Below, piece by piece: positions 17,345 to 25,729 of a stretch of 32,786 nt of DNA. The notes below the pieces were generated by a model. It was not told the DNA's origin. It made no database searches and saw only the letters and a program-made list of their open reading frames with translations. Every line of letters begins with the position of its first letter. The stretch's first letter is position 1. The position numbers were made by a program, and so were the translations under genes. The stretch is from JBJXHC01 sp046160825 (lineage in GTDB: Bacteria; Bacteroidota; Ignavibacteria; UBA10030; UBA6906), in NCBI GenBank assembly GCA_046160825.1, contig JBJXHC010000116.1, positions 1-32,786 on the forward strand. The letters are read 5' to 3'.

Positions 17345-17779
17345 TTACTTCTCTTTCGCAACGTCCTGCACGATTTTTTTCCCGTGTGCAGATTCCAGTA
17401 TCTCGCTCTTTATCTCATCCATCTCGACGCGTCCCTTCCGGAGATACTTCACGCCCCGTATCTGGAGTTCCAACACTTCCTTGGACGAGAGTTCTTTTCC
17501 GGTCAGGATGATAATAGGGATGTTCTTTGTTGCAGAGTCGGCTTTCAGATCCTCAATGAACTGCATCCCTCCCTTGCGTCTGAGTGCAAGGTCCATGAGA
17601 ATGGTGGATGGCTTGTGTTGCTTGGCAAGCGCCACCATGTCTTCGACCTCAATCGGCGCTTGTATGCCTTCAAGTCCCATATCCTCGATAATGAATTTCA
17701 GAAGATTGGAAAAGTCCACGCTGTCCTCGACAATGAGAACAGTGCGCTTGTCACCGTTGGTCTTCGCTTCTTTCGACAT
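17345..17779 (-). CDS. Single-domain response regulator (receiver only)
   Basis: This 144-residue protein is a CheY-like receiver with no output domain. The acidic pair Glu18-Asp19 is in VLIVEDS, the phospho-acceptor is Asp63 in TILMDLAL, the switch Thr is in IILTGKE near residue 93 and the conserved Lys is in KYLRKGR near 115. It would be phosphorylated by a histidine kinase and act by binding a partner. No kinase is next to it, and the kinase-like protein at 10430 has no ATPase domain and no histidine. The start follows the usual pattern but no strong ribosome site is seen. It ends only six bases from the end of the convergent propeller gene. Confidence 0.9.
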   Translation of the reverse strand: MSKEAKTNGDKRTVLIVEDSVDFSNLLKFIIEDMGLEGIQAPIEVEDMVALAKQHKPSTILMDLALRRKGGMQFIEDLKADSATKNIPIIILTGKELSSKEVLELQIRGVKYLRKGRVEMDEIKSEILESAHGKKIVQDVAKEK

Positions 17780-17914
17780 AGCTTGATTGGTTCTTGGAAA
17801 ATGTCAGGGAGGCCATACGCAAGGTACGCGAATCGCAGCAATAAGTCAAATGTCCGGTGAAATCGTTATCGACGCCGGAAACTTCATTGCTCGGGTTACG
17901 CGCGGCGGACAAAC

Positions 17915-18008
17915 GGGGACGCCCGCCTGACCGGACGGGCAGGTTTGTCCTACTGCCTATAGATCCGAGGAGTAGGTCAAGCTTGCCTCGCCGAAGGCGG
18001 GCGTCCCC
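17915..18008. repeat. Large hairpin / candidate MITE- or REP-like element
   Basis: A 13-bp perfect inverted repeat, GGGGACGCCCGCC (17915-17927) and GGCGGGCGTCCCC (17996-18008), encloses 68 bases that themselves fold further: CCTACT pairs with AGTAGG. The element is GC-richer than its surroundings and sits in the 345-base gap 17780-18124 upstream of a lipoprotein gene; I see no gene in that gap. Confidence 0.7.
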
Positions 18009-18124
18009 GCTTGACCGAACGGCCCAACTTTAGCACTACCGAAACTTTCGCTTGCACCATTCCCCTCCTCTTTCGTATTATGGGAACGTAAGCTTCAATG
18101 CTCTCATACAACGCAAGGCCGATC

Positions 18125-18619
18125 ATGCAGCATTCCCCTCGTCTTGTTTCATTTCTCCTCGTCGCAATTTGCGCGGGCATCCTCACCTCGTGTGCATCGT
18201 TACGGTTGGACACAGTGGACTTTGGCTGGCCGGTTGAAAGCGTCCAAACGGTGGGATCGGATAATATGGTGAATGAAGGCCGATATGCAATCAGTTTCAA
18301 TGTTGCCCCATTAGCCACAGAGGAATTTGGAGATTCCACCGCACTGAAAGGAAGCACCTTGCGGATCCTCCGTGGCATTCAAGGATATTATTTCGTGACC
18401 GGTCCCCGATTTCGGAGCGTATACGTCTTTGCCACCGGCGAAGGCGAGCTAACCCTCCATACCCGGATCGAGGTGTATCAGCAATCAGACGGAGATCAAC
18501 AACGCCTTTCCAAACCGGCGCTCAACCAACGGGGATCCCATGTTGAGCTGATTGATGGAAGTCTCACACTGAAACTCAACGGCGACGGCATCATCGAGTC
18601 CGAAGGAGGCGACCAATGA
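18125..18619 (+). CDS. Putative lipoprotein of unknown function
   Basis: I choose the ATG at 18125 (164 residues). The signal peptide ends in a typical lipobox, ILTSC, near residue 22. The mature protein starts SLRLDTVDFGWPVESVQTVGSD and is beta-rich, with a RGIQGYYFVTGPRF stretch. I recognise no family. It overlaps the next gene by four bases (ATGA), so the two are translationally coupled and probably work together at the cell envelope. The possible ribosome site is AAGGCCGATCATG. Confidence 0.7.
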   Translation: MQHSPRLVSFLLVAICAGILTSCASLRLDTVDFGWPVESVQTVGSDNMVNEGRYAISFNVAPLATEEFGDSTALKGSTLRILRGIQGYYFVTGPRFRSVYVFATGEGELTLHTRIEVYQQSDGDQQRLSKPALNQRGSHVELIDGSLTLKLNGDGIIESEGGDQ

Positions 18620-19869
18620 AGCAACTCGCGCAAGGACTCATCGCTGTGCTTGGAGCTGTTCTCATCTTTTCTTCCACGATGGCCCAGCAATCCGATTTTG
18701 AAGTCAAAGAGAACTTTGAAACGGGATGCAAGAATATCAAGAGTGCGATTGAAGCTGCGGAACGCACGATCACTCTCGATTCATTGAGGGATGACATCGA
18801 TGCATTGGAGAGACGGTATGCGCCGCGGCGGATATTCCTCGACAAGGCCATTCATCCGCAAACATTCGCCAGCATGTTGCAACAATTGCGGGAGTTGCAT
18901 ACAATCACGTACGATCGCTTGATCATGATCGAATCCCAGGGAACGACCATCCTCGAATACGAAACACGTCTCTCCCTCCTCTCGAACACCATTGATTCTC
19001 TTACAGAGGAGCAGAAACATCTGTACACCGAGCTTCAATCCATGAAGAATGCAACAGCGACATTGCGTGCAACCATCAAGCGACTGACAACCTCCATCCA
19101 GGCCAAGGACAGACTCATCTTCGCTTTGATCGATTCCATCTTCCTTCCCTACGACAAGAACCTGAATCAAGTGACCGATACACAGAGGGAGATCGTTACG
19201 CGCAAGCTGCTCAAAGGAAATGTTGTTACACGTGTCTATGATATCGCCGCAGATAACGTTCGGTTCCTGGAAATCACACAGTTGCAGGGGAAAGACTTTG
19301 GGAATCTGGTAGACCAGTACGAACGCTTCAACAGTAAGTGGAGCGGGTTGCGGGAAAAGATCAATGCGGTTTCAACGGTGGTAGAGGTCCCGACCCCCGA
19401 TAACACTCCAAAGGGGACGCGTACTCAGAAAAAGACTGTCGCACCGGGCGCTTACGTTGACTCGGCGATGGGAGTATGGGAATTGCGACTGCATGAGAAG
19501 TTCTGGGCCGGACTGCAAAAGGAATTCACGTCGAAGGGTGTATCCGTAAAGCCGTTTGCAGATCCGAAGGGTTTCTCGACCAGCATCCGCGCATACGTTG
19601 ATTCAGCGATGGCGGACGGAAGAAGTACAGGAGTGTTCGTCGATGAGGTGTGGAAAGAGAGCATCGACAAGGAGTGGCGTGAGGCGCTGGAAAAGGAGAG
19701 CATGCTCGGTCCGGAGGAGTACGCAAACCTCGACAGAATTGTAAGCACATTAGGTGAGAAGAAGTTCGATTCCACCTTCATTGCGTACATTGCTTTGTTT
19801 CTAGCAGTCGTTGCCGCCATCTGGTGGTTTGTAGGAAGAAAACCGAAAGCACCGAGAGCAGCGGCATAG
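18616..19869 (+). CDS. Coiled-coil secreted/membrane protein of unknown function
   Basis: This 417-residue protein is coupled to the lipoprotein gene before it (ATG overlaps the stop TGA). Residues 1-23 are a signal peptide (AVLIFSSTMAQ). A long helical region follows, with heptad-rich coiled coil at about 95-165 (SNTIDSLTEEQKHLYTELQ). The middle holds a Pro/Thr-rich linker near 265 (PTPDNTPKGTRTQKK). Near the end is one membrane helix at about 393-409 (FIAYIALFLAVVAAIWWFV) with a short Lys/Arg-rich cytoplasmic tail, so the bulk faces the periplasm. I recognise no family. A structural envelope role is inferred. A clear terminator follows. Confidence 0.75.
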   Translation: MKQLAQGLIAVLGAVLIFSSTMAQQSDFEVKENFETGCKNIKSAIEAAERTITLDSLRDDIDALERRYAPRRIFLDKAIHPQTFASMLQQLRELHTITYDRLIMIESQGTTILEYETRLSLLSNTIDSLTEEQKHLYTELQSMKNATATLRATIKRLTTSIQAKDRLIFALIDSIFLPYDKNLNQVTDTQREIVTRKLLKGNVVTRVYDIAADNVRFLEITQLQGKDFGNLVDQYERFNSKWSGLREKINAVSTVVEVPTPDNTPKGTRTQKKTVAPGAYVDSAMGVWELRLHEKFWAGLQKEFTSKGVSVKPFADPKGFSTSIRAYVDSAMADGRSTGVFVDEVWKESIDKEWREALEKESMLGPEEYANLDRIVSTLGEKKFDSTFIAYIALFLAVVAAIWWFVGRKPKAPRAAA

Positions 19870-19876
19870 AGGAAAA

Positions 19877-19917
19877 GAAGGTGGCCATCCCCGGACAGCC
19901 ACCTTTTCTTATTTTTT
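19877..19917 (+). terminator. Intrinsic terminator after the coiled-coil gene
   Basis: Stem AAGGTGGC (19878-19885) / GCCACCTT (19898-19905) with a 12-base loop, followed by TTCTTATTTTTT. It ends the lipoprotein/coiled-coil transcript; the convergent M64 gene ends at 19919. Confidence 0.8.
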
Positions 19918-19918
19918 G

Positions 19919-21343
19919 TTACTTGGAATAGAAGTCAATCACCCGCTTTAAGGCCGCACTGCACACCGGATCGAAATCCACAAGACTCAACGAGAACATC
20001 CGGCAATCAACCGCGGGCCTGTACAAACCCTTGCTTGAATATCCCGCGCCTTCGAACGCCCCAACCATACCCGTGTATCGGGAAGTTTTCAGAATATTCA
20101 TCGACGCCTTGTAGAAAGGCTCACGTTTTTCATAATAATCCGATGCAAGGCGGTCGAGTTTTCCGCGCAATGCTTCGATGCTATCATACTGCGCTTTCTC
20201 CCACGGCGTCGGTAGCACGACATGCGGAGTGAGCATGTCTTTCCATTTCAATTCACTTTTATTAGTCAGCGCTGTGATGTTCGGCTCCCATGGCTCTATC
20301 CCCGGAAGATAAAAATCATTGTACGCCGTGGATGAGGAATAATACTCGTCGCCTAGTCCCGCAAACGAATGCCCGAACTCGTGGACGTACACGTAATCCA
20401 TCTGCCACTCCTGCCCTTTTACTTCTTCTTTTGTATACGTTGTCGCATAGAGATTGTAAATGCCTCCTCCACCGTAGCGTGTGTCATTCACGAGGATGCA
20501 GATGAAGTCATACGGTGCCAGGCCGGCAATGTCACGCACAGCCTTATTGTCCTCGGTCAGCACATACCGCGCCGAGCCGAACGTGTTGTACGTGGTCCCG
20601 AGAACATTATCCTTCCAGACGTCCTTGTCGGGAACATCGATTCCTGATTCCCGGGATTCGGCTTCCACTGTCCACACATTAAAATCCTTGTACCTCGCCT
20701 TGAACGGCTGCGTCTCGAACATAATATCATTGAAACGTTTCGCATCGTTACGGAACTTCTGCATATCGTCGCGTGAATATCCGTCACCGAGAATCACAAT
20801 GTCCACCTTCTGCGTGGGATCGCCGTTGCGCATCAAGGGCTTCACGAGGAACCGCTTCTCGTGTGACTGCTTGTTGATTTGTGTAGGATCAGCGGGATCG
20901 ATGAGTGTCGAGAATAATTCATGGAAGACCATGCGTTTATCGCGACGGGCAATGGTGAGTTGAATCGCTTTCCTCGGGTACGGCAGCCGAACGGTCTCTG
21001 AGAATGTCTTATACACGCCCCGCGCCGCTTCGTCCGTTGTTTGCCATTCATTGAATATGCTCGAGAACCCACGCGAGAAAACCATCGCTCCGGTTCCCAT
21101 ATCGTACACTCGGAACACAAACTCACCGAGGTTCAACGTATCAACAAGATTTGTCCGGCTCCCCGGCCAATCACCCTCCTCCAGCATGCGATCCAGACTG
21201 AACGTCTCCTCCCCCTTTGTACCAGTGTGATAGTAATCCACACGCAGGGTTTTCTTTGTAAAGAGCCTGTCATAATTCATCCCCTGGAACGCGTACGCCG
21301 TGGTGGACACGATGACAAGAAGAGCAAGTTGCACTAACCGCAT
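19919..21343 (-). CDS. M64 family (IgA-peptidase-like) metallopeptidase
   Basis: I choose the ATG at 21343, which has GGAGGA eight bases upstream and starts a signal peptide (LVQLALLVIVSTTAYAF); 474 residues. The M64 zinc site is HEFGHSFAGLGDEY at 321-334: His321, Glu322 and His325 with Asp332/Glu333, typical of peptidase family M64. The conserved KVDIVILGDGYSRDD (near 182) and VHEFGHS regions match. An N-terminal domain (about 20-160) is beta-rich and may be a substrate- or wall-binding part; the C-terminus lacks a sorting domain. The protein is exported and cleaves extracellular protein by homology; its target is unknown. The next genes on this strand, the beta-barrel protein and the FKBP isomerase, are close enough (gaps of 12-19 bases) to share a transcript. 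Confidence 0.92.
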   Translation of the reverse strand: MRLVQLALLVIVSTTAYAFQGMNYDRLFTKKTLRVDYYHTGTKGEETFSLDRMLEEGDWPGSRTNLVDTLNLGEFVFRVYDMGTGAMVFSRGFSSIFNEWQTTDEAARGVYKTFSETVRLPYPRKAIQLTIARRDKRMVFHELFSTLIDPADPTQINKQSHEKRFLVKPLMRNGDPTQKVDIVILGDGYSRDDMQKFRNDAKRFNDIMFETQPFKARYKDFNVWTVEAESRESGIDVPDKDVWKDNVLGTTYNTFGSARYVLTEDNKAVRDIAGLAPYDFICILVNDTRYGGGGIYNLYATTYTKEEVKGQEWQMDYVYVHEFGHSFAGLGDEYYSSSTAYNDFYLPGIEPWEPNITALTNKSELKWKDMLTPHVVLPTPWEKAQYDSIEALRGKLDRLASDYYEKREPFYKASMNILKTSRYTGMVGAFEGAGYSSKGLYRPAVDCRMFSLSLVDFDPVCSAALKRVIDFYSK

Positions 21344-21362
21344 GTATTCATCCTCCATTTAT

Positions 21363-21809
21363 TCAAAAATAAAACCGTGCGCCGATACCACCGTTGGCAC
21401 TCATCTCAGTTGCTGGAATGAGATCAAGGATCGGTGCAAATTCAACAAACACATCCAGCGGAACGCCGCGTGGCCAGTACGCCAAACCTCCGACGACCCG
21501 GATGCCCAGGATACCATCTCTCTTCACAGCCCCAAACCTTCCACCAACTCCAACGTATGGAACAAACCGTTCGCTTGATGTAATGGCATTGGGAAAGTGC
21601 CAAAGATAGTCGGCATGTAAATGAAAAAAACCTCTGCCACGGAATGACCACGCAAGTCCGGCGTCGATGGCGTTGTTGCCGGACGTCCATGTTTTCGCAC
21701 TCAGGCCCGTCGGTTCGCCAAGAATGATACCAAGCCCGAATCCCTTTTCCTGTGCATCGACAGGTGATGCGACAAAGACAAGCATGACAATGAAAAGAAA
21801 ATATTTCAT
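21363..21809 (-). CDS. Small secreted beta-barrel-like protein
   Basis: This 148-residue protein starts with a signal peptide (MKYFLFIVMLVFVASPVDA). The mature part alternates hydrophobic and polar residues and is glycine- and aromatic-rich (GLGIILGEPTGLSAKTW, FHLHADYLWHF, YVGVGGRFGAV), ending in an aromatic residue (ARFYF), a pattern typical of small outer-membrane beta-barrels. The start has AGGAGGG upstream. It lies between the FKBP gene and the M64 peptidase gene on the same strand. No function can be named. Confidence 0.75.
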   Translation of the reverse strand: MKYFLFIVMLVFVASPVDAQEKGFGLGIILGEPTGLSAKTWTSGNNAIDAGLAWSFRGRGFFHLHADYLWHFPNAITSSERFVPYVGVGGRFGAVKRDGILGIRVVGGLAYWPRGVPLDVFVEFAPILDLIPATEMSANGGIGARFYF

Positions 21810-21821
21810 CCACCCTCCTCG

Positions 21822-22169
21822 TTATTTTACGCCAAGCAACTCAACGTCAAAGATCAGTTCAGCATTCGGAGGTATGACTCCTGCCGCGCCTCGCGAACCA
21901 TATCCGAGGGTTGCCGGGATAATCAATTTGCGTTTCCCCCCGACTTTCATCGAAGCAACGCCCTCATCCCATCCCTTTATTACTTGTCCAAAACCAATTA
22001 CAAATGAGAACGGCTGATTGCGATCAACGGAGCTGTCGAATTTTTTTCCGTCTGTCAGATACCCTGTATAGTGAACCGTCACCGTCTTGCCTGTCTCCGG
22101 CGAATCTCCTGTACCTACCGCCGTATCCACATACTTCAGACCCGACGCTGTTTTTTGTTCTTCATTCAT
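21822..22169 (-). CDS. FKBP-type peptidyl-prolyl cis-trans isomerase
   Basis: I choose the ATG at 22169, which has AGGAGAA eight bases upstream; the product is 115 residues, the size of a single FKBP domain. The family landmarks are in order: VTVHYTGYLTDGKKFDSSVD, the PFSFVIGFGQVIKGWDEG loop, VGGKRKLIIPATLGYGS, and PPNAELIFDVELLGV. It speeds prolyl isomerisation in folding. There is no signal peptide, so it is probably cytoplasmic. It is the first gene of the FKBP - beta-barrel - M64 group. Confidence 0.95.
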   Translation of the reverse strand: MNEEQKTASGLKYVDTAVGTGDSPETGKTVTVHYTGYLTDGKKFDSSVDRNQPFSFVIGFGQVIKGWDEGVASMKVGGKRKLIIPATLGYGSRGAAGVIPPNAELIFDVELLGVK

Positions 22170-22379
22170 TGCTATACTTCTCCTGATAGTTACGTGCAGT
22201 ATGTGATGAATTGCAGTTTCATTTCCATTTCCGTACAAATGCGAAGTCAAGATAGAACTTTTCGGAAGGAAATCAATCTTGGGCGGTGACTCATTTTGAA
22301 CTTGAACCCCTGATCATATGACGATCTTACAACTCTCCCCTCCCTCTGTTTCTATCTCGGCTGTGGCTGTCCACAAAAT

Positions 22380-22453
22380 CACCATCCCACATGTACTACA
22401 CCCCTCTTTGATCCTCCCCTCAAGAAGGGGAGAATGAATTGTGTGGGATGGTG
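22380..22453. repeat. Nested inverted repeat in the 462-base gap before the M1 gene
   Basis: Outer arms of 12 bp, CACCATCCCACA (22380-22391) and TGTGGGATGGTG (22442-22453), enclose an inner stem CTCCCCT (22414-22420) / AGGGGAG (22426-22432). The rest of 22170-22631 holds no gene and no clear promoter that I can support. Confidence 0.65.
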
Positions 22454-22631
22454 CGCATGAACTCAATACTTATTTCTTGGACAACCTCAAAAGTTCAATC
22501 CGAGGAGGGAGAGTTCGTACAATTAAGACAGAGATTCAACCAACCGAGCCACCATCAATCTTGAATCTCTCGGAAATGATGTTATCTTCGTGGCAGCTTG
22601 GTTCCTCCATGACAACTCAGGGACAACACAC

Positions 22632-24515
22632 ATGATGCATGACTCGAAATACCGGAAGATTATTCCCGGACTACTACTTGTCACCGTGCTGATGAGTTCC
22701 TGCGCATCCGATAACAAAACCAGACCTACACCCATGCAACGAGACCCGCATTCCTTTGCCCATCACGATGAAGTGGTGGTGAAACACCTCGACCTTCAAC
22801 TGTCGGTTGATTTTGAACGAAAGGTACTGGACGGAGAAGCCACGTTGACAATTGAGAATCTCACCGGTGCCGACACGCTCTTCCTTGACACGCGTGATCT
22901 GACGATTCACGGAGTGGCGCTTGATGGAACAACCGGAACAACTTTCACTCTGGGAGAAGCACAGCCTCATCTTGGCAGGCCGCTGGTGATTACTATTCGG
23001 CAAGAGACGAAAAATGTTACAATCAAATACACAACAAGTCCCGACGCCGCGGCGGTACAGTGGCTTTCTCCGGCACAGACTGCCGGTGGGAAGTTGCCCT
23101 TCCTCTTCACCCAATCACAGGCGATCCTTGCGCGCACGTGGGTTCCATGTCAGGATAATCCCGCCGTGCGCATGACGTACAACGCGCGCATTACGGTACC
23201 TTCCGGCATGCTTGCACTCATGAGCGCCGAGAACTCTCCCGAGAAGCACCCGGACGGCATCTATACATTTAACATGCCCCATCCTATTCCATCGTATTTG
23301 CTCGCGCTTGCGGTGGGCGACATTGCATTCAAAGCGACGAGCGACCGTGCAGGCGTGTACGCAGAGCCCAGTGTTGTCGAGCATGCAGCCTGGGAGTTTG
23401 CCGATACCGAGAAGATGATTCAGGCGGCGGAGAAACTCTACGGCCCCTACCGTTGGGGAAGATTTGACATTCTTGTACTGCCTCCGAGTTTTCCGTTTGG
23501 CGGAATGGAAAATCCGCGCCTCACGTTTGCCACACCGACAATCCTTGCCGGCGACCGTTCACTTGTTGCTGTTGTTGCTCACGAGCTTGCACACTCCTGG
23601 TCCGGCAACCTTGTTACCAACGCGAGCTGGGGAGACTTCTGGTTGAACGAAGGCTTCACCGTGTATTTCGAGAATCGCATTATGGCAGCAGTGTACGGTA
23701 AGGACTATGCAGATATGCAGGCGCTGCTCGGATATCAGGATCTGTTGAACACACTTGATGACTTTGGACGCGACAGCGCCGATACAAAACTCCATCTCGA
23801 TCTGAGCGGACGTGACCCTGACGATGGTGTGAACGATATTGCGTATGAGAAGGGGAACCTCTTTCTTCGTACGATTGAGGAAGCAGTCGGCAGAGAACGC
23901 TGGGATGCATTCCTGCGATCATACTTCGAGGCGAACGCCTTCAAGAGCATGACGACGGAACGGTTCATAAAAAATCTGCGCGAACAGCTTATCAAAGGCG
24001 ACCGTGAACTTGAGCAGAAAATCGGGATTGACGTGTGGGTGTACATGACCGGTCTTCCCGAGAATTGTCCGAAGGTACAATCAGATGCGTTCGTATGGGT
24101 GGAATCTCAAGTCGAGGCATGGAAGAACGGCACATCACCGGTCGCGCTTCAGACCGACAAGTGGACAACGCAAGAGTGGCAACATTTCCTCCGCAAGTTG
24201 CCGAGACCGATGACGACAGCACAAATGGCTGAACTGGATAAGGCATTCAAGTTCACGTCGAGCGGGAATTCAGAAGTACTGCATGAGTGGTTCCTGCAAA
24301 CCATTGCCAACAAGTACACGCTGGCATACCCCGCACTTGAGAAATTCCTGCTGAGCATGGGACGAAGGAAATTCCTCAAACCTCTCTACACCGATCTCGC
24401 CAAGACTCCGGATGGACTTGCAATGGCGAAGCGGATCTACGCCAAAGCTCGCGCCGGCTACCACACCGTTTCTGTAAGGACGATTGATGATATACTGAAG
24501 TGGGAAGGCTCGTAA
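22632..24515 (+). CDS. M1 family aminopeptidase, lipoprotein
   Basis: I choose the ATG at 22632 (627 residues). The N-terminus is a signal peptide ending in the lipobox LMSSC, so the protein is a membrane-anchored lipoprotein. An M1 N-terminal beta-domain follows (about 40-220; GEATLTIENLTGADTLFLD). The catalytic domain has the exopeptidase motif GGMENPRLTF near 288 and the zinc site HELAH at 317-321 with Glu340 in LNEGF, so HExxH-18-E is complete. The C-terminal helical domain is of the leukotriene A4 hydrolase type. It removes N-terminal residues from peptides. The start is not backed by a strong ribosome site. It stands alone, after a repeat-rich gap; a decayed piece of it is found at 25301. 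Confidence 0.93.
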   Translation: MMHDSKYRKIIPGLLLVTVLMSSCASDNKTRPTPMQRDPHSFAHHDEVVVKHLDLQLSVDFERKVLDGEATLTIENLTGADTLFLDTRDLTIHGVALDGTTGTTFTLGEAQPHLGRPLVITIRQETKNVTIKYTTSPDAAAVQWLSPAQTAGGKLPFLFTQSQAILARTWVPCQDNPAVRMTYNARITVPSGMLALMSAENSPEKHPDGIYTFNMPHPIPSYLLALAVGDIAFKATSDRAGVYAEPSVVEHAAWEFADTEKMIQAAEKLYGPYRWGRFDILVLPPSFPFGGMENPRLTFATPTILAGDRSLVAVVAHELAHSWSGNLVTNASWGDFWLNEGFTVYFENRIMAAVYGKDYADMQALLGYQDLLNTLDDFGRDSADTKLHLDLSGRDPDDGVNDIAYEKGNLFLRTIEEAVGRERWDAFLRSYFEANAFKSMTTERFIKNLREQLIKGDRELEQKIGIDVWVYMTGLPENCPKVQSDAFVWVESQVEAWKNGTSPVALQTDKWTTQEWQHFLRKLPRPMTTAQMAELDKAFKFTSSGNSEVLHEWFLQTIANKYTLAYPALEKFLLSMGRRKFLKPLYTDLAKTPDGLAMAKRIYAKARAGYHTVSVRTIDDILKWEGS

Positions 24516-24618
24516 GCCTGAATCGTGGAAGTTGATGCTCACAAACGCACTCCCCACCATTAATAAAAAATAACGGTGCCTGGCGGAACGAAAAAGGTTA
24601 CCTCCTGTTTAAGTATGT

Positions 24619-24984
24619 ATGGAATGGATAACCAAACTCCCCAGCGGCGCTATGTTCGCCGGCCGAATTGATGACTCATTCAAGACCGACGACGCTGCTT
24701 TTGTTATGGAATTCATGAGGGTTGCCATGAAGGCGAGGCTCGGATCTTTTCACTCTTCCGATCCCGAGTATTCCATGAAGTTTATCAAGCAGATGGCCGC
24801 CCCATCCAGGACAAAGAGTGTTGCAGAGATCGTCGCTCTCGAAAAGCTTGCGGAGGCGGCAATAGCGTGGAAGAATGGTACCGGTGACAGCCAATTCGAC
24901 ATTCTCTATCAGGCAGTTGAAGAATTTGAATGCCGCGAGCGTGGAAGAGTTTCCGTCCCGGACAAGAAACACAAAAGGGGGTAA
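24619..24984 (+). CDS. Hypothetical protein, 121 residues
   Basis: This small protein has no signal peptide or membrane helix and I recognise no family. It is charged and mostly helical in appearance, with FVMEFMRVAMKARLGSFHSS and EIVALEKLAEAAIAWKNGTG, and a basic C-terminus (PDKKHKRG). No clear ribosome site precedes the ATG, so the start is uncertain. It is followed five bases later by a tiny membrane-protein frame. The codon pattern and length support a real gene, moderately. Confidence 0.5.
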   Translation: MEWITKLPSGAMFAGRIDDSFKTDDAAFVMEFMRVAMKARLGSFHSSDPEYSMKFIKQMAAPSRTKSVAEIVALEKLAEAAIAWKNGTGDSQFDILYQAVEEFECRERGRVSVPDKKHKRG

Positions 24985-24989
24985 TTGAC

Positions 24990-25193
24990 ATGCTCCTCGC
25001 AATCATGATCTGGTTCAGCGTGCTGACTTTGTGGGTTCTGGTACTCATTTTTTCCACCAGTATCCACGGCAAACACAAGTCCACTCTCTCGAAAGCCCTT
25101 CACTCCAAAAAGAACAATTACGAGATATCTGTTCGGTCAACGAAAAACTCCCCCAAGCTGGGATCTCTTTTTGTCCTTCGTCGCGAAAGATAA
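24990..25193 (+). CDS. Possible small single-span membrane protein, 67 residues
   Basis: The ATG at 24990 follows GGGGG about nine bases upstream and lies five bases after the previous stop, suggesting coupling. Residues 1-23 form one hydrophobic helix (IMIWFSVLTLWVLVLIFSTS), then a basic tail rich in Lys, Ser and Arg. I recognise no family. It could also be a chance frame. Confidence 0.4.
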   Translation: MLLAIMIWFSVLTLWVLVLIFSTSIHGKHKSTLSKALHSKKNNYEISVRSTKNSPKLGSLFVLRRER

Positions 25194-25300
25194 CGGAAAG
25201 CAGCGTAACCTGTTTTTCGTGTCTGTGACCAAGTAGGTGTGGCCCGCGGCGACCCGGTCGAGGTTAGCCTCCACCGCGCCAATCACTTATCGTATTTTTC

Positions 25301-25386
25301 CCGGTGCCGACACTCACTTTCTGGACACACGCGACGCGCCTGACGGAGCAATCGGAACAACTTTCACTCTCGTGAGAAGCACAGCC
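25301..25386 (+). pseudogene. Decayed fragment of an M1 aminopeptidase gene
   Basis: This stretch aligns with 22864-22966 inside the M1 gene: both start CCGGTGCCGACAC, share the GACAC-CGCGA core, and then GGAACAACTTTCACTCT and GAGAAGCACAGCC. The copy lacks about 18 bases and has one extra base near the end. Translated it gives GADTHFLDTRD then GAIGTTFTL against GADTLFLDTRD then GTTGTTFTL. It carries no start, stop or catalytic region, so it is a relic of a second M1 gene or a partial duplication. Confidence 0.75.
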
Positions 25387-25416
25387 GCCGGGCGGGTTAC
25401 TTGGCTGAATCCCTAA

Positions 25417-25449
25417 GTCGATTCGCCTGAATCGACCTCGGCCAGAGGT
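25417..25449. repeat. Two adjacent small inverted repeats
   Basis: GTCGATTC (25417-25424) / GAATCGAC (25429-25436), then ACCTC (25435-25439) / GAGGT (25445-25449). They sit just after the M1 remnant and resemble intergenic REP-like palindromes. Confidence 0.6.
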
Positions 25450-25622
25450 CGGCATCCCTACTGATCCATAAGAAAACTCGCATTGGGTAGTGTCTCAGTT
25501 TCTACCTCGAATTGCATCTCTCGCGCATTTCTTCTACATTTTCGCACGCTCGCAATCAACAGATATGTGTCTGTTGAATAATCTCCATGGCTCATATCAA
25601 CAAAAGCAGCGAACGACAGACA

Positions 25623-25642
25623 CGATGAAACAAGTTTCATCG
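25623..25642. promoter_or_regulatory. 20-bp dyad, possible operator
   Basis: CGATGAAAC-AA-GTTTCATCG is a perfect 9-bp dyad with a 2-base centre, about 30 bases upstream of the -35 box of the GntR operon. The loop is too small for a hairpin, so a dimeric DNA-binding protein site is more likely. Confidence 0.45.
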
Positions 25643-25671
25643 CGATCACACCACCTGGATACACCCAGCCC

Positions 25672-25700
25672 TTGACATTGGCAATTTGGTTGCGTACCAT
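25672..25700 (+). promoter_or_regulatory. Promoter of the GntR-ABC-S9 operon
   Basis: TTGACA (25672-25677) and TACCAT (25695-25700) are exactly 17 bases apart, a good sigma70-type layout that differs from Bacteroidota-type boxes. It lies 30 bases before the GntR start. Confidence 0.6.
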
Positions 25701-25701
25701 T

Positions 25702-25722
25702 TGTACCATCACAATAGGTACA
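25702..25722. promoter_or_regulatory. Putative autoregulatory operator of the GntR regulator
   Basis: TGTACC and GGTACA are inverted around 9 bases and sit directly after the -10 box, ending 8 bases before the GntR start. GTAC-rich palindromes are typical of YtrA-type GntR targets; binding here would block transcription start. Assignment is inference. Confidence 0.5.
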
Positions 25723-25729
25723 CAAGCCA

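Larger units (their letters stand above)
25194..25729. other. 536-base gap: gene remnant, dyads, GntR promoter
   Basis: No intact gene is seen. It holds a decayed M1 fragment (25301), inverted repeats (25417, 25623) and the promoter/operator of the next operon (25672-25722). Confidence 0.8.
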
